Shown piece by piece: positions 11,898 to 25,260 of a DNA stretch of 64,000 bases (position 1 is its first letter; every line of letters starts with the position of its first letter). The notes under the pieces are model-generated. The model ran no database searches. It was given only the letters and a program-made list of their open reading frames with translations, and was not told where the DNA came from. The DNA is from Thamnaconus septentrionalis (Eukaryota; Chordata; Actinopteri; Tetraodontiformes; Monacanthidae): assembly GCA_009823395.1 (NCBI GenBank), contig CM020505.1:6131629-6195628 (forward strand), given 5' to 3'. Made by a program: the position numbers and the translations under genes.

Positions 11898-12849
11898 GAT
11901 TATTGAGTGACCACTTGCTTCTTTTGTAGGGAGGCAGGTGCACTGAAGGCCTGAGCAAAGGTTCAATGTCTTTTTTATGAGAACTGCAATAGTAAAAAAA
12001 TAAAAATAAAAACTCCCCATCAGACCACCAAAAATAAAACATTGCTCGCAGTGAAGCTCTAATCACGGTATTCTAGCTTTTGAACACTGTATGTGTGTGC
12101 ACTGAGCACACACACACACCTTTGAAGAGCGCAACCCAGATAAAAGAGCCCTGTAGGAGGATAGATAGCAGCCGCAGGGCTGAGACAGGTGGCAGCAAGT
12201 ATGGGATTTTTATAGAAACAACTGTTGTAAAAGGTGCAAGACATTAGCTTATAGCAGCATGTAAAAGCTGGGGAACACATGAGACATGAGAGACAATGCA
12301 GCCCATCTGTGAGTGCTGGCGACAGCGGCTCCAAACAAGTGAGGCAGGATTAACAAAGTGGGAGAGACACTTTTTAAAAATAAATACATGAATAAATAAA
12401 TACAATTTTCAACGTAACACTCCCTCTCCTCTCCTCCTCTTAGGAATGGAGCAACAATTATCCTTCCATTAGCCGCTCACCAGCGTGTGCTTGTCAGTGT
12501 GCTTTTGGAGAAAGATGACAGCCTGATCAATGACGTTGGAACATTTATTGATGTTTATTTTTTATAGCAGCTCAACCATACACCATCACTATAAACTCCT
12601 AAACTATCATTCTCAACTTACTTCTTTAACTCGAAAACCTGGCTGCTTTTAACATTTGCTTTTATTAATCATCATTAGTAAATAATAGGGACACATTTTA
12701 AACTAATGACAGACTTTTTATGTTGGTTCCTGGCTTCTAATTATTTTTACCATCTAGCAGCACAACATTTTGTGAAATGTTGTGACTTGGATAAGAACAA
12801 TGAAAAGTTCCATATACTATGTATTTAAATTTGTAGTATATGTAAGTAA

Positions 12850-12881
12850 TATATGTATGTGTGTGTGTGTGTGTGTGTGTG
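12850..12881. repeat. (GT)n microsatellite
   Basis: Run of alternating TG. Confidence 0.9.
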
Positions 12882-15680
12882 CATGCAGTTTTTGCTGGGG
12901 GTCTTTAGTGACCAACTACGTTGAACGTCTTACATAATCTACACATGTACCTTGATTTGTCATGGTTACTACATGGACTTTGCTCACATGGACCCACAGC
13001 CAGGGGCTCATTTATCCAGATCAGGAATATAACAACAGACAGGAGGGGGAGAATAATGATAATCTGCATGAGGCATGAGGTGCTGTCTCTGAGTCACTGT
13101 GGGGATGTTTAGTGTATCGCTCGTATCACGTTACCCTAAAGACACCCTGGGTCTACAGAGGTTTTGTGAGAAGCGTGTGAGACTGACAACCCCCTACGTG
13201 GGCCGAGGAAATATGAGAAAGCTGCACAAAGAGCGTGTTCTGAACCCCGCAGAGCACACGTGCCAACGTGAAGAACATGTGGTTCTTTGCGGCATGCACT
13301 TGTGCTCTAACCCTTTGTACAGGTTGAGCTGCAGAAACAATGTGGAAACGTGAAACATGCATCACTCTAATTGCGGCTTTAGTGTGTGGAAAGACGGTAT
13401 TCATAATGTACTGGTCATTTATTGAAAACAAAAACATCCAAACACTTTAGCTTCCTTTTAAGTAAGACTATAAACATCATTTATCAAGAAAATAATGTTG
13501 TTTTTTTTTTACTTTTATTTGTGTTAAGCAATCTTTTTTTTTTTTTCTTCCATTTTTGTAGAAGTATTCTGTCTTCTACATTCATGCATACTGCCCTTGA
13601 AACTGGTGTCACTGGTTTTCAGTGTACTCACTACCCCATGACGCTTGTAAAACACAACTTTAACCCTGTGGAACTTTCTCTCTCTTTCGTTTCACACCTC
13701 CTATCATTTCTGAATTTACACTCAGCAAGGCCTGTCGTCTTACCCAATGCTGTCCTGCTAGAAGGTGCGCTCGATCTGCACTGATGTCAGACATCAATTA
13801 CAAGAGTTGTGTTTTTTTGCTCAAATATCACAAAAGCTCCCCTCACAAAATAAGAATGCAAGTCGATAAAAACACATGGAAAAACACAAGGAAGGCATCA
13901 GGATTCCCTACAGGTGATAATGATGGCAATAATTGCAGGCGACTAACAGCAAAAATAATACTGACGGTAAATCAACGTTGCACGGAAAAGAGTGACTTTT
14001 CCCGAGTGTTCCCTGCATGTTAGGCAGTCACGTTCCTCCTCGCCGCACCTCACCCATTGACTTCTTTCTCTTGAACATGGGGAAATGAGGCTGGAGAACA
14101 GGTCGGGCCCCAGAGACAATAAGTACGCCTGTGATGGAGAGGCACTTCTCACCATGCAATGTTCCCTTAATCACAGACAATGAAGTCATCGCAGCAAAAG
14201 AGAGAGGGGAGGCACTGAAGAGGCACAAGAGATTCCTCACCTCTTCAGCATCTTTTCAGCAGGCATTAATCTTTCCTCCGCCTTGTCCCCTGCGAATCCT
14301 CATTTTCTGGTTCAGTCACCGTAATGAAAGGAAAGAGCCCTCAGCCTGTGGCTAAGTGTCGGGCTGCCTGAATAGCCAGTTGTGGCTACTTAAATACTTA
14401 AATGTCACTTCTTGCTGCATAGCGGTTGCGAGCGGAGATGAAAAGGATCACCGGGCGAGAAGGCTGAAGACAGTTTGTGTCGTGGACACACTGGAAATCA
14501 CCTCAGGTCGGAGCATCCCTTTGAACTCTATTAGCTGACAACATGCAACATCTTTAAAGAGCAACACTAATAAAGTCCTTGAAAAGAGAAAGGAAAAATG
14601 TTTATGCATATTTTCCTTTCCTGACAAAAAGGTGCACTTTGTAATCAGCAACCACCAACAGTGGTTCCTAATCAATGAAAAAAAAAAACCAAAACAATGA
14701 AAGGAAAGGAATTCTATGGAGTGGCTTGTTTTCTCTCTTTTTTTTTGAAATGATCCTGCTCAGTGTGGTAGTGTGAGCGGTGGGGCGTGCGGTGGGGCGT
14801 CAGGGCCAGCGAGACCTTCTCTGCCGGCTGAAAACACGCTCAGTGAAGTCCATTTCTGTTTTTGTTTTTAGAAATATGTAAATGAAATCATTTTCCACGG
14901 TCTGTTCTCTAAATGTCACGATACATTTACTTGGTTTCGCTGCTTCCAGTTTCTGCAGTAGTAGAGTTATTATCCAATCATCGTTCAGCTAGCTTGGGTT
15001 GCCAGCTTTTATGAAATCTGCCTGAGGCCTTCACAATCGACATGACAGGCTCCTGTGCACTGAAAGTGAGCGGACCAAAGTCATTTGCGATAGCCCATCA
15101 GATCTGGAGTCTGCGACACCAAGGCAGGCTAGAAGGTCTCCTGTGATTGGATAAGCACTTAGAGTCTGGAAAATATCTAACTAAGATAACGTGGCGCAGC
15201 GGCTAATATGCTCAATTGTTTTGCTGTTGCGTGTTTCTAAAAGCAAATGCAAATAATCTGTTCACTTTTATTTTTAATGACTAGTCTGTTCCGTTACCGT
15301 CTACATGTTTGATGTCTGATATGAGACAGAGACAATCTTACTTTGTTGCCGCATGGGAAGATATAAAAAGTTGTCCCATCATCAATTATCTTATCTTTTC
15401 AAATGTTCTGCAAATGATAACTAAACCAGTCCTTTTTACAAGTACTTTTTACTTTTTACTTTCCTGCCGGTTTGGATTGAGGTTTGGCCGTACTCCATGA
15501 TGGTGGAGGGATTTGGGATGTCGAAAATTTTGAAAGACATAAATGCAATTTCACGCGTTCTGGTGCATTTTGCCATGTTTTTAGATTGAAAATTATCTCC
15601 CGCTTTCATTCCTTTCCTGGGAGCCGACATAGTCTGCAATTACTGACTGCTGTTATGTTCTGGTTGACTGGATTAGTCCA

Positions 15681-15716
15681 GCCTGATCTGCCTGATCTGC
15701 CTGATCTGCCTGATTT
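15681..15716. repeat. 9-bp minisatellite, four units
   Basis: GCCTGATCT repeated three times followed by GCCTGATTT. Read on the plus strand it encodes a PDL tripeptide repeat, but the surrounding frame shows no gene. Confidence 0.9.
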
Positions 15717-16360
15717 TGCCAGTCTAATGTTTTGGCATAATACACAGAGGACTGACACTGGTAATTTTTTTTACATGAATTAGAAAATAATAAGGTGACT
15801 TTGAGGTAACATACAGCCTAAATCACATTCCTATGATACAGAACATCATTTTCGTTTGTTTGTTTTTCATCCTTAGCATAGTTTTTAACCACTCACTGCA
15901 TTTTTTTCTGTTGCTACGAGCGTTTAAAAAAAAGTTGAAACAAGTTCAACTTTCATCAGGCATTTTTTGACAACTGACCAAGCAAATTAGAGTAGAGGGA
16001 CACTTGTATCCCATCTAAGCTTTGACTTTGAAGAAGAATAATGCATGTAAGTGACTTTATTGTTGTACTCAGATGTAGAGTGAATGAAGACATTTCACAA
16101 TTTTTATGGTGTGTGTGTATTTATTCTAGACGCTTCAAAAAAACTAGCAGCTAACGTTAACTCCAGTCTGCTCATGACAATTAAAAATAAAACCAGCAGC
16201 ATTTAAAAAACAAAAAGCATCCTTGTCACTGTTTCCTGCCCGTAACTTGCCTTGGTGGAAACACAGCATGCAGCATGCAGCAACATGGACGCATCAATGA
16301 AATAACTTTTTATTTAAGGTGAGGGGCACGTGTGCACTCAGTGTGGGTGGGGGTTTTTGA

Positions 16361-16373
16361 GGGGGGGGGGGGG
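16361..16373. repeat. Poly(G) run
   Basis: Thirteen consecutive G bases at the edge of the old fish repeat, prone to sequencing or assembly error. Confidence 0.9.
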
Positions 16374-16376
16374 TGG

Positions 16377-16610
16377 GCTGGAGCCCATCCCAGCTGTCTT
16401 CAGGCAAAGGCAGGGTAACTCCCTGGAGAGGTTGGTTGCCAGTTTATTGCAGAGCCACATAGAAAGAAAACCCACCCATTCACACTCACACACACACACA
16501 CACACACACACTCACTCACTGCTACAGCCAACTTAGAGGGTCCCAATTCACCTCACATGCCTGCCTTTTGGACTGTGGGAGGAACCCCGAGTACCTGGAG
16601 GGAACCAAAG
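16377..16610. repeat. Old, longer copy of the GCCCTGCGATG repeat family
   Basis: Carries GAGCCCATCCCAGCTGTCTT, GCAAAGGCAGGGTAACTCCCTGG and CCAGTTTATTGCAGAG. It then continues beyond the boundary of the young copies into a CATTCACACTCACA block (with an expanded CA run at 16485-16511) and GGACTGTGGGAGGAACCCCGAGTACCTGGAG. It is diverged, and it shows that the family once included sequence upstream of the 130-bp unit. Confidence 0.7.
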
Positions 16611-17280
16611 TAGTTTGAAAGGCAGGAGTTAAAGGAAGCGCATCAAACACCGCCCACGTGCGGTACAACCTGATGCTATAGAGAAGTACAGCTATAGCGG
16701 AATGCCATAGAGAAAAAAAATAAAGAATAAGATTGTGTTGTCCGGGTACAGTACAGTGCTGACCAGCTGGTCAACGAGTGTCCTGAGTGCACGCGCACAA
16801 CGAAGACAACGGCTTCCATCTCATTTGCAGTCACTCTGCTCCGCCATGTTCTGTATCGTCAAAACCTGTCACACACGCGCATCCCTCTTTCAAATAGGAC
16901 GCTCTCCACCACTTTTGCACCTCTTCATCATTTGCACGTGTAATCTTTTCGTGGCTGATCCTCAACTCATAAATCAACAGCACGTGCAATCCCTTCTGAG
17001 CAATCCAGTTTGCACACCTTATTCAGCATCTTAGTAAATCAGGCCTACAGAACACAAAAAGAATCTGTTTTGTGTCTGAGTCTCTCTAGTTGAAGAGTTG
17101 CGAGCCATACAACATCCATGATATATTGTATTCTAAAAGATCGTTTCATGATCATGATATTGTGAACATCAATTGAAGACCACAGGATGTGTCTTAAAAT
17201 AAGTTTGGACTAAAAGATGAAATAATTATACTTAGATTGACATAGATCAATGCATCTTGTGTTTTCTTTTGTCTTTAACA

Positions 17281-17385
17281 TATATGTGTGTGTTTATATA
17301 CACATAAATATGCACACACACACGCATATATATATATATATGTAGATAGATAGATAGAGTGAGCGAGACAGAGAGAGAGAGAGAT
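17281..17385. repeat. Compound microsatellite (TG, CA, TA, GATA, GA)
   Basis: Adjacent short runs of five different simple repeats, ending in GAGAGAGAGAGAG. Confidence 0.9.
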
Positions 17386-18139
17386 GAATCTTTAAACGTG
17401 TGTGCACAGCACACGTGTATATGCGTTCATGTACAGTAGAGAGGTCGAGAGGACCGAGTGAACCGTGATAAAACTGTACTCTCCTCCACAAACCTGCTGA
17501 GGATCAGCATCCAGATGTTCCTTAACAACCATTTCCCCCTTCTGACGGGTAATTATGGAGCTGCAGCTTTGCCCTCAGACAGGTAAATATGTGGCGATTC
17601 TGCACGCTGGAGTGCTTGGCCTCGCTGCCACAGGGATACAATTAGGAGCGGAATGCCTTCCACTGCATTGTTGTCATTTCAGGAGTGTATTCTCCAGTTC
17701 ACTGACCTGTCCACACTCGCTCTGTCAAGCAGACGCTCGCACACGCACCTGCAACGCTCACATGCGTGCCAATGTGGTTATAATGGTATGGTATGATGGT
17801 ATAATGCTTTTTAGAAGCCGGGACAAGTTGGAGATGAAAATGATTAAAAAAGTGGACAACCCTGCTGAATTGGCTTATTGCTGTATTTAGGAGTTTATGA
17901 AACTCATTATTATTCCATCTCAAATTGAGATCTGTCTATATTTATTATTCATAAGCAAGCCTTTCAACGTATTTGAAGTTTAAAGGAAAAAAATATAGCT
18001 GTTAAACCAAATTATACTCTTACTCTGAAAGTTCCACACAGAAATCCTGAATCTGGTCTCTCAGGGTCAAGACATTTTTCAGTACTTTGCCCTTCTTCCT
18101 ACTTCCTGTTTCATGTCACACAAAATGTCCATTTTTGCA

Positions 18140-18614
18140 CAAGGTTGATTTCTGTCACTTCACCCTGCACTCTCCTCAAAAGTCCAACATTTTCTCCCCA
18201 TCAGATTCGGACAGCCGTCTATTGTCACACCTGTCCGCTTGGCCCATCCAACTTGTCCAGCATGCAGTTACCTCCGCAGACACGTCACTCCCCAGTGGTC
18301 GACCCTTTCATCGATTGCATTTCTGTCAGCTCCTCTGAGATTTCAAAGTCTGTGTTTATCTCACTTAACAAAATGAGTCACAGGCCAGAGTCACGTACGT
18401 CGCGGTTCTCATCCAAAGCCAAAGAAAAATCGTCAAAGTTGTCCGTTCGGTTCTTCAGCCGAAGCTCCGAGTTTCCAGCGAAGTCCTCAACCCACCTCGT
18501 GGCTGCCTTTCCTCTGAGCTTAACAGTGCAACAGAGTCCAAAAAGCACTTCTCAGTAAGCTTCATGAGAAAGAGGGCTGAATTTGGCCCACGGGCTGTGG
18601 TTTGCCGAGATCTG
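18140..18614 (-). pseudogene. hAT transposase pseudogene
   Basis: On the minus strand the element end reads CAGATCTCGGCAAACC followed by GGGCCAAATTCAGCCC, a hAT-style terminus. Further in, one frame gives FSLALDENRDV and then FEISEELTEMQSMKGSTTGE, matching the conserved core of hAT transposases of the ZBED5/GTF2IRD2 type (SLALDESTDV and ...LQSMKGTTTGE). Another frame gives VTIDGCPNLMG, matching VTTDGCPNLTG just downstream. At least two in-frame TGA codons and frame changes disable it. The C-terminal half and the other end of the element are missing near 18100. It is a dead copy lying in presumed intron sequence. Confidence 0.8.
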
Positions 18615-19739
18615 ATTTAGAGGCAAGATAGAATATAATAGAAAGGAACCGAGACCAACATTTGTGTGGTAGGATGTCACTGATTCCTTCAGACTATCCA
18701 TGACAGGTTCCAATAAGTGAATTTGAATGAATAAATGAATAAATAAATGGAATAACCAACATGGATCACATGTTGGTTGTTAAAGATGCGGAAAAATCAA
18801 AGAAGAAAGTTCAGGATAAACACTTAATGGATCGCAATGTGTAGTTAAAGGAAATGAAAGAAGATCAGAACAGGACCCGTTTATTCAATCCCACACTGAC
18901 TTGAAACGTCTTTGTTTGAGACATTCACATTCGATCAAGGCCTCACATGCTGCGAGCCGCCGACTCCCAGGAGCAGCCCCAGGAATCCTTTCCTAAATCT
19001 ATCAAGTCTGACTGAGAGAGGGGGGAAAAAAGAGACAGGCTCTCTGTCGGAAAACAATCTTTTGTCTGGCCACCAAAGGAATCCGTCTTTGGAAGTAAAG
19101 AGCTGAAGATGGCTGGTCTCTTGAATATGTTAGTGTATCAGAGAAAAAAACAAGAGACAATACAGAAGCATAAAATAAGAAAAGAAAAAGAATAAAAAAC
19201 ATCACATTCTTCAGTGTGGCAGACACCTCAGTGGCTGTCTTAGAATGTTGTCTTTTCCACAGAAAGCCACAGCAGGGTTAACGACAGCAGACTGTAAACA
19301 CACTGCACATTATCCTGGGATTGAACCGACTCTTCAGATCCAAAGAAAATATCCTTTGCATCATGGATCTATGCTTTGATGAAATACTGATAGTTTAGCC
19401 CAAATGGACTTTTCATTGGACTTTGAGTCATATATTCTGACAAATGTTCATATTGAGAGAGAAAATGATTGAAAAAAGGTACGCTCACCTTGGCAAAGTC
19501 AAGTTACTTTTGGAAATATGTCAATTAAAGCCGAACTTCCACAAGTTACAACGACTGAACTGAAGATTGTTATTCAGGCAGGCTGACCATGTCCTGGCAG
19601 CTGTGACAGGCAGATATGAGAGTCTTCAAATACCAGACGGTTGATTTTGCTGCCAATTTCGCCTGTTCAAAGTATACTATCAGATCTCAAAAACTTGCAT
19701 AACAATGGAGTGGGCCAGGACGCTGGACCTGAGAAAACA

Positions 19740-20070
19740 GGTTGCAGTCACCTTACTCCCTCCTTTCCGCTAGGATCCCAGACTGAAGCCAGTTCTTTTA
19801 GATTTGGCAGCCACACGCTGTATCCATGTTGAACCCTAATACACTCTGGGATCAGAGTTTCACTCCAACATTCCTGAAGCAAAAGCCCTAAAATATTTCC
19901 CGACTTGGCTAGAGAGGGGTCACCTTTGAGTGACATTGTTTCCTCTGCAGGTTCTAACTTCCTCTTTTTGGAGATTTTCCACAGATATAGTACATACTCT
20001 GGTACTCTGACTTGCCATCCAATTAGGGCTTCCTTCAAAAGTAGTGAACTGCGCACTAATAGCACCTCAC
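19740..20070 (+). repeat. Possible L1-like LINE ORF2 remnant
   Basis: Translated on the plus strand across frames, fragments such as FPTWLERG and, further on, a hydrophobic FLEIFHRYSTY-like stretch resemble the end of L1/Tx1-type reverse transcriptase ORFs (WL..G...L.DL......F..LQ.KY). The frame is broken repeatedly. The resemblance is weak and could be chance. Confidence 0.3.
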
Positions 20071-21049
20071 ACCACTGGTTTCTTTTACTGTACTCACTAT
20101 GTACTCAACGAATTCCATTTAAAGTACAAGCAACGTTTCATTTATGATGAAATTACCTAGTTAAGAGAATAATGTATTATCATGAAATTGTTTTTATTTT
20201 CAGTTTAAATGTCTCATTGCCCTACACACAATTGTGATATTTGAATCAAAGGTGAATATAGGCTGAAATGATATTTCTATTCCACACAGTTTGGTAAAGG
20301 AGCAGAACATTGTGAGCAAGGCCGGTTTATAACAGTGCTGCTGCTTACATGTTTCCAAGGTCATTCTGAACTTTTGAATGCTGGTATGATCTCATACAGC
20401 ATGTTATTAATAGAGTTAGGGAACATCTAATTTATGAATCACCCTTTTGGAGAAGCTCCTGGTTCCTATGTGAGCCTCTTAAATTGACAATTTTCTGGAT
20501 CTGCAGATCATATGGATACAAGACTGTGCTTCAGCACAAGTACTTTCAAGGTGAATTCTGCAGCCTGAGAGGTTTTTTTTTTTTTAATCAAATGAAAGCC
20601 CTCTCACCTCGCAGGTATTGCAGACCCACTTGCGTGTTATAAAGCAATGGTTCAAAGACTGTTACATCACTCTCGACTCGTGGGGTAGATTCATGAGGTA
20701 ATTGGAGCAAGAGGTACAACCTGAGGGGTCACACATGATCTTGTAGCATCCATCATATTGGGGGCTCTTCCTCTGGAGGCTGTTGGTAGGTATCGGTAGT
20801 GAGGGGCTGCTCACTCCCTACAGGTGTGGCTCTTTACTCTGTTGCTGGCTGCTTGCACACCAAATCAAGTGCATTGACATTCAAGGACTGTCTCCCAGAT
20901 GAAAGTCATTTATTTAAAGGATTAAATGCTACTTGAACTGCTTTCTCTATATCTTGATTTTGATAGTCAGTCCCAGATGTTGTAATTACCTGTTCGGACA
21001 AACCCACAGCTTACAGGTAAAACTGATGATCCAGCTTTGGATGAAATTG

Positions 21050-21228
21050 TTCATTTTTTAATGGACATTAAAACACGTTTTCTACATATCCCATGATATA
21101 TTTCTTCTCCTCTGAGGTCACCAAAGCACTCCATCCATCTGCTCCTGCTCTGGCCCATTCTGTCTGTGTTTTAGAACCCACTGTGGCCCACCAGTCAAAA
21201 AGTTTGCCCACTCCTGGTTAAGGCAAAT
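21050..21228. mobile_element. Fragment of the hAT-type element seen at 30077
   Basis: ACCCACTGTGGCCCACCAGT, then AAAAGTTTGCCCACTCCTGG near 21178-21224, matches the right end of the element at 30077-30355. TTTTTAATGGACATTAAA upstream (about 21055) also matches its interior. The left end is absent. Confidence 0.6.
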
Positions 21229-22348
21229 GTAAAGAGCAACGGTATCCAGGATCTAATAGTTCATTGCTTCACTTTACATTAGAAATCTAAAAAAAACAAA
21301 CAAATACAAGTCTCACTGACATGTTGCATGCAAGCGCATTAAAAACAAACTGCTTGACGTCGGGCGACTAAATGGGGTCATTAATTCTGCGGAAGTGTAA
21401 AATACAGCCCCGCAGCCTATACTGGTGCAACTTTGGAAAAACATGTCGTTTACCACTAGTATGAATGAGCAATGGTTTCAATGTGAGAGCTTTGGGTACC
21501 TTGAAAAGCACGTTTTAGTTATTATGCACTTCCGTCATAGCAAGGCAGTGAAGGAAGCCAAAGATCACAATGCTTGAAACATTGTCAAGAGATATTATCC
21601 TTTACAATATCACGGGAAAAGTCACCATACATTTCAATGGCAGTAAATCCAGCATTTATGACACATACTGGGCCTGATGCTGTGATTAAGGATGGTTACT
21701 TTGGTTTAGCAAGTGTCAAAATGATTGTAAACTTAATATCGCGCAGAAATGTGGAAAATGTGGAAGCTGGCCCACTTATCGGGGACGAGGATTGCGCTAG
21801 CAAATATGCAAAAGAACAGGTGCTGTCCATTTACCTCATTTTGCCTCAATGAATATGCAATATTGGGCGCTTCTACCGCAGTAAACACAACTGCTGCAGG
21901 AGCAGATGCGATCGAGGAATGAGGAATAATTTAGCAAGCTAAGCCCATTTAGTTATTTCAATATGTTGGCATCCACATCAACGTCCCATGCCACTGACAT
22001 TCTTTCTGTATTTGCTGTCACGCTGCAAAATATACAAAGATCCCAATTATAAAAAAGAAAGAAGGTAAAACACATTGAGGAGACAACCGAGTGTCTTTTT
22101 CCAGCATAAAACTAGTTATTTACTCCTGCTAGTCCTATCAATGTAGGTTGGCACTGTCTGGCACTCGGCCCAATGGAGGCTTCAGAATTGACTCCTTTCA
22201 GACAGTAAATTCACAGCTGCCTCAAGTGACAGCTTCATTATGATTATGATTAAGAAGAACGTGACAGAACTTGCCGCTGACTCACTTCTGCGGGAATCAG
22301 CACTGTGCAACATTTTGACCCGAATGATAGAGCTCGAGAGTTGTTGTG

Positions 22349-22383
22349 GTTAAATGATGTCACGGTGTAAGACATCATTTAAC
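22349..22383. repeat. Perfect 13-bp inverted repeat, 9-base loop
   Basis: GTTAAATGATGTC (22349-22361) and GACATCATTTAAC (22371-22383) are exact reverse complements around ACGGTGTAA. A second inverted pair follows, CACAGCG (22388-22394) and CGCTGTG (22422-22428). No mobile element was recognised around them. Confidence 0.8.
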
Positions 22384-25260
22384 ACCTCACAGCGTCTCCA
22401 ACCAGCCTCGCCTCACCGACCCGCTGTGGCTCAAGCTCATGGCCACACAGGTGACAACCTTGGTCGAGTTTTTAGGTGGAAGCTGTGAGCTCAAAGACAA
22501 CGAAGCGGTCAACTCAAACACTGTGCTAAATTACAGACTGAATGTGACTTTATCTGTTGCTGAGGGCCTTTGGTTCTTGCTCCATGTATCGTTCATTCTG
22601 GTGACGATCATCTCACTAGCAAGTTGGCCGTTTTGCGAATTTGCTAGAATTAATGTTGTGTTTTTTCTTCTCTTTATACTAATCTCAATCCCCATTCAAC
22701 ACAGCAGGAGCGAGAGCGTTCTTAGATGATCTCTATTTCCCCGAGATAGACGAAGATGCTGCTAATTAACTCCATGCGCAATTCCCCGTTGAGCAAATCA
22801 CCCTCACTTGAAAAAAATGCAAAATAATATAGCTTCTGAGCACAAGGGATGTGTAGGGTAATTTTGTAAGGAAACAAAGTGGCTTCATTACTGCATTCTG
22901 TATATAATAAGCTGTGATAGCAAGGTTCTATACAACCTGCCTGCATAGTCTGCTTCTTAAAAAGATAAAGACCTAAACCACTGCAGTTTATACAAAACAA
23001 CCGCATCAATAAATGTGAACGCTAAAATGCTTTCTAAAGAACGCTTGGAAAATGTTCTATGATTTAAAATGAACAAACTGGATTAATGCCGGGGAGCCAG
23101 ATGGTCGATTTGCAATGTCCACTCCACATTATTGACTTAAAAACCTACCACAACAACCCTTTAAAGTAGTGACCTCAGTTGACGCCGGAAAATGGTTTGA
23201 TGAGATGAAATGGCATGCCTTTCTCAGGGACTATTTGTGCTGGATAATGGGTTTTCCAGCACAGCCTTTTTTTTTTTTTTTGAGAACTGAAGAGGCCTTG
23301 CGGATGAAAAAACATCCTCAACAACCAAAAACAGTCCAGTTGCCTTCACTTAATGTTCAAGTACTGCGACATCCTGGACAACTGAGAACCTTCACAGACA
23401 AATTGCGTTTACCTCAAGCCGCCATCTCCGCTAATGGTGTTCCACCAAGCTAGCAGGACCATCCCTGTTGGATAGCACATCTCAGCTTGGAATTTAAGGT
23501 TCCCTATATTGTAATGATTTATTGTTGTATGTCTTAGATAGTGAACCCCAGCAATTTCAGCTGTCTGTCACCCAGAGGGATTTTTTTTTTTTTTTGGCTT
23601 TAAAGTTAATAAAGGCTGCTCTGTTTTTTTATGGTCTGGAAAGGCCCTCAGCTTCAGTCAATTTATTCCTCGGGGATGCAAATTTAATGGTGTCAGCGGT
23701 TTAGGAGACATTTCAATTCCACTCCAGTACCCATTTCCAGCTCTCTTTTTTTGTGTGTTGCTTCACGTTTACCTGCACCGAAGCAGAAATTCATCGACAC
23801 AACAGGATGGGCCACATCGTGCCAGCAGCAAAACACACACATCTGTTAGCACGCAAATGCACGCCACATCAAGTTTTTTTTTTTACGAGAGATTTTTTTT
23901 TTTTTAGCTCAGAACACAGAGTTCAGCCTCACATTTTTGTGGTTTATATCTAAGCACACTTTCACAATTTGGTCAGACCAAAGCATTGTTGGAAATTCTG
24001 CATCTTTTTGCCGTTGTTTGGTGTGTTGATGTCGATGAATCGGGTCTGCAAGTGTTTGTGAGATTTCTAGTGTGGCTGCTGTCCTGTTATTTGCAAGCAG
24101 TGTGCAACTGAATGTTTGACTTCCTGCCAAACTATTATAAAACGTTCATGAGTTATTTTAAATTTGAATAAAAGGTATTCTTACACCTACCAGGTTTGGA
24201 GAGATGACCGAGGAATTGCAAACACACGTCAACTTCATTTACAAGCTTGTTTGACACAATCATTTTTAAAACAATGTTATTCAAAAAGTTATTTTTAGTC
24301 AATTATTGTTCAGAATAATGGGAAACATAAAAAAACATCTGTGTTAGGTTAACACTTAGGTATCAAAGAGTTGTTTTTCATTGTTTTTGAAAGCCAGTTG
24401 AGTCTGCCAAAGACTGAAGTATGAAAGGAATGTTTCTATTATGAATATAAATACTTTTCCAGCTGCCAACAAACAAGTACAAACACTTGAATCCAAACAA
24501 TATTTCTTAGCTGCTTCTGCATCTTAAAGGCAAAACACGTGCAAGCGCTGTCTTTAATTGTTGTCATTCATTCTGTTTTTAAGTGCAAGTCTGCCATAAA
24601 CTGATACACGCCATGCGTAACATCCAGAGACTGAGGCAGCTTCTCAAAGCTCCTTGTAAAACTCAGATACCAGATGATTGAAGACTCCGCCTGCTGCACA
24701 TGTGTAATTAAAGAGGCGGCCTTCGCAAGTAAGCCCTTCAGAGAGCCTGAATTGTAGGTTTTCTTTCTGAAGTATGTGCGTATAGTGTCCATGTGAGCGC
24801 CATTCACAGAATGCGGACGGACCGTGATAATGGAATTATGAGTGTGACTGTTCTAACCTGCGCAAGTAAGTGCTGGTGTAGCATATAGTCTATTACTGTC
24901 CCTCACACACATCTATGTCTCAGTGCATCTCACAAAGTTCCCCTGTTCTTGATTATTTTAGTAGCTTTGTTGATCAGCGCCTTCAGCAGAACTCCTTCTA
25001 GCGCACGTCTTTCCGTCTGAAAGAATCCTGCACAGCTCAAAATCCACATGACTGGCGTCATACTTTTCTTTTGTGCCATTTTTCCTGCCAACATGGCAGT
25101 GTAACCGAGTCATGTGACACCCCAAGCTCTATAAAATGTGGAACTTTTATTGCACAGCAACCAAATAAACCTATCACCTTTATTTTATTTTTTTTAAAGA
25201 ATGGCTTATAAGAAACTCTATCTGGTGCCCCAAACTTTGTGGTGACTATTGAATATCAAC

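Larger units (their letters stand above)
9671..18139. other. Presumed intron sequence with scattered repeats
   Basis: No exon with convincing splice sites or protein similarity was seen. It contains the second MITE copy, several microsatellites, a 9-bp minisatellite and an old fish repeat, listed separately. The less AT-rich, low-repeat blocks near 13900-14340 and 17490-17720 may be regulatory, but nothing in them can be assigned. Confidence 0.45.
18615..25260. other. Presumed intron sequence, mostly unremarkable
   Basis: No exon or RNA gene was recognised. Contents worth noting are a possible LINE remnant at 19740-20070, a hAT-end fragment at 21050-21228, a perfect 13-bp inverted repeat at 22349-22383, and several homopolymer T runs (20571-20586, 23265-23281, 23581-23596). 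Confidence 0.45.

Noticed and set aside
18145..18558. 137-codon plus-strand open frame
   Set aside because: It is the antisense of the hAT transposase relic and has no similarity of its own.
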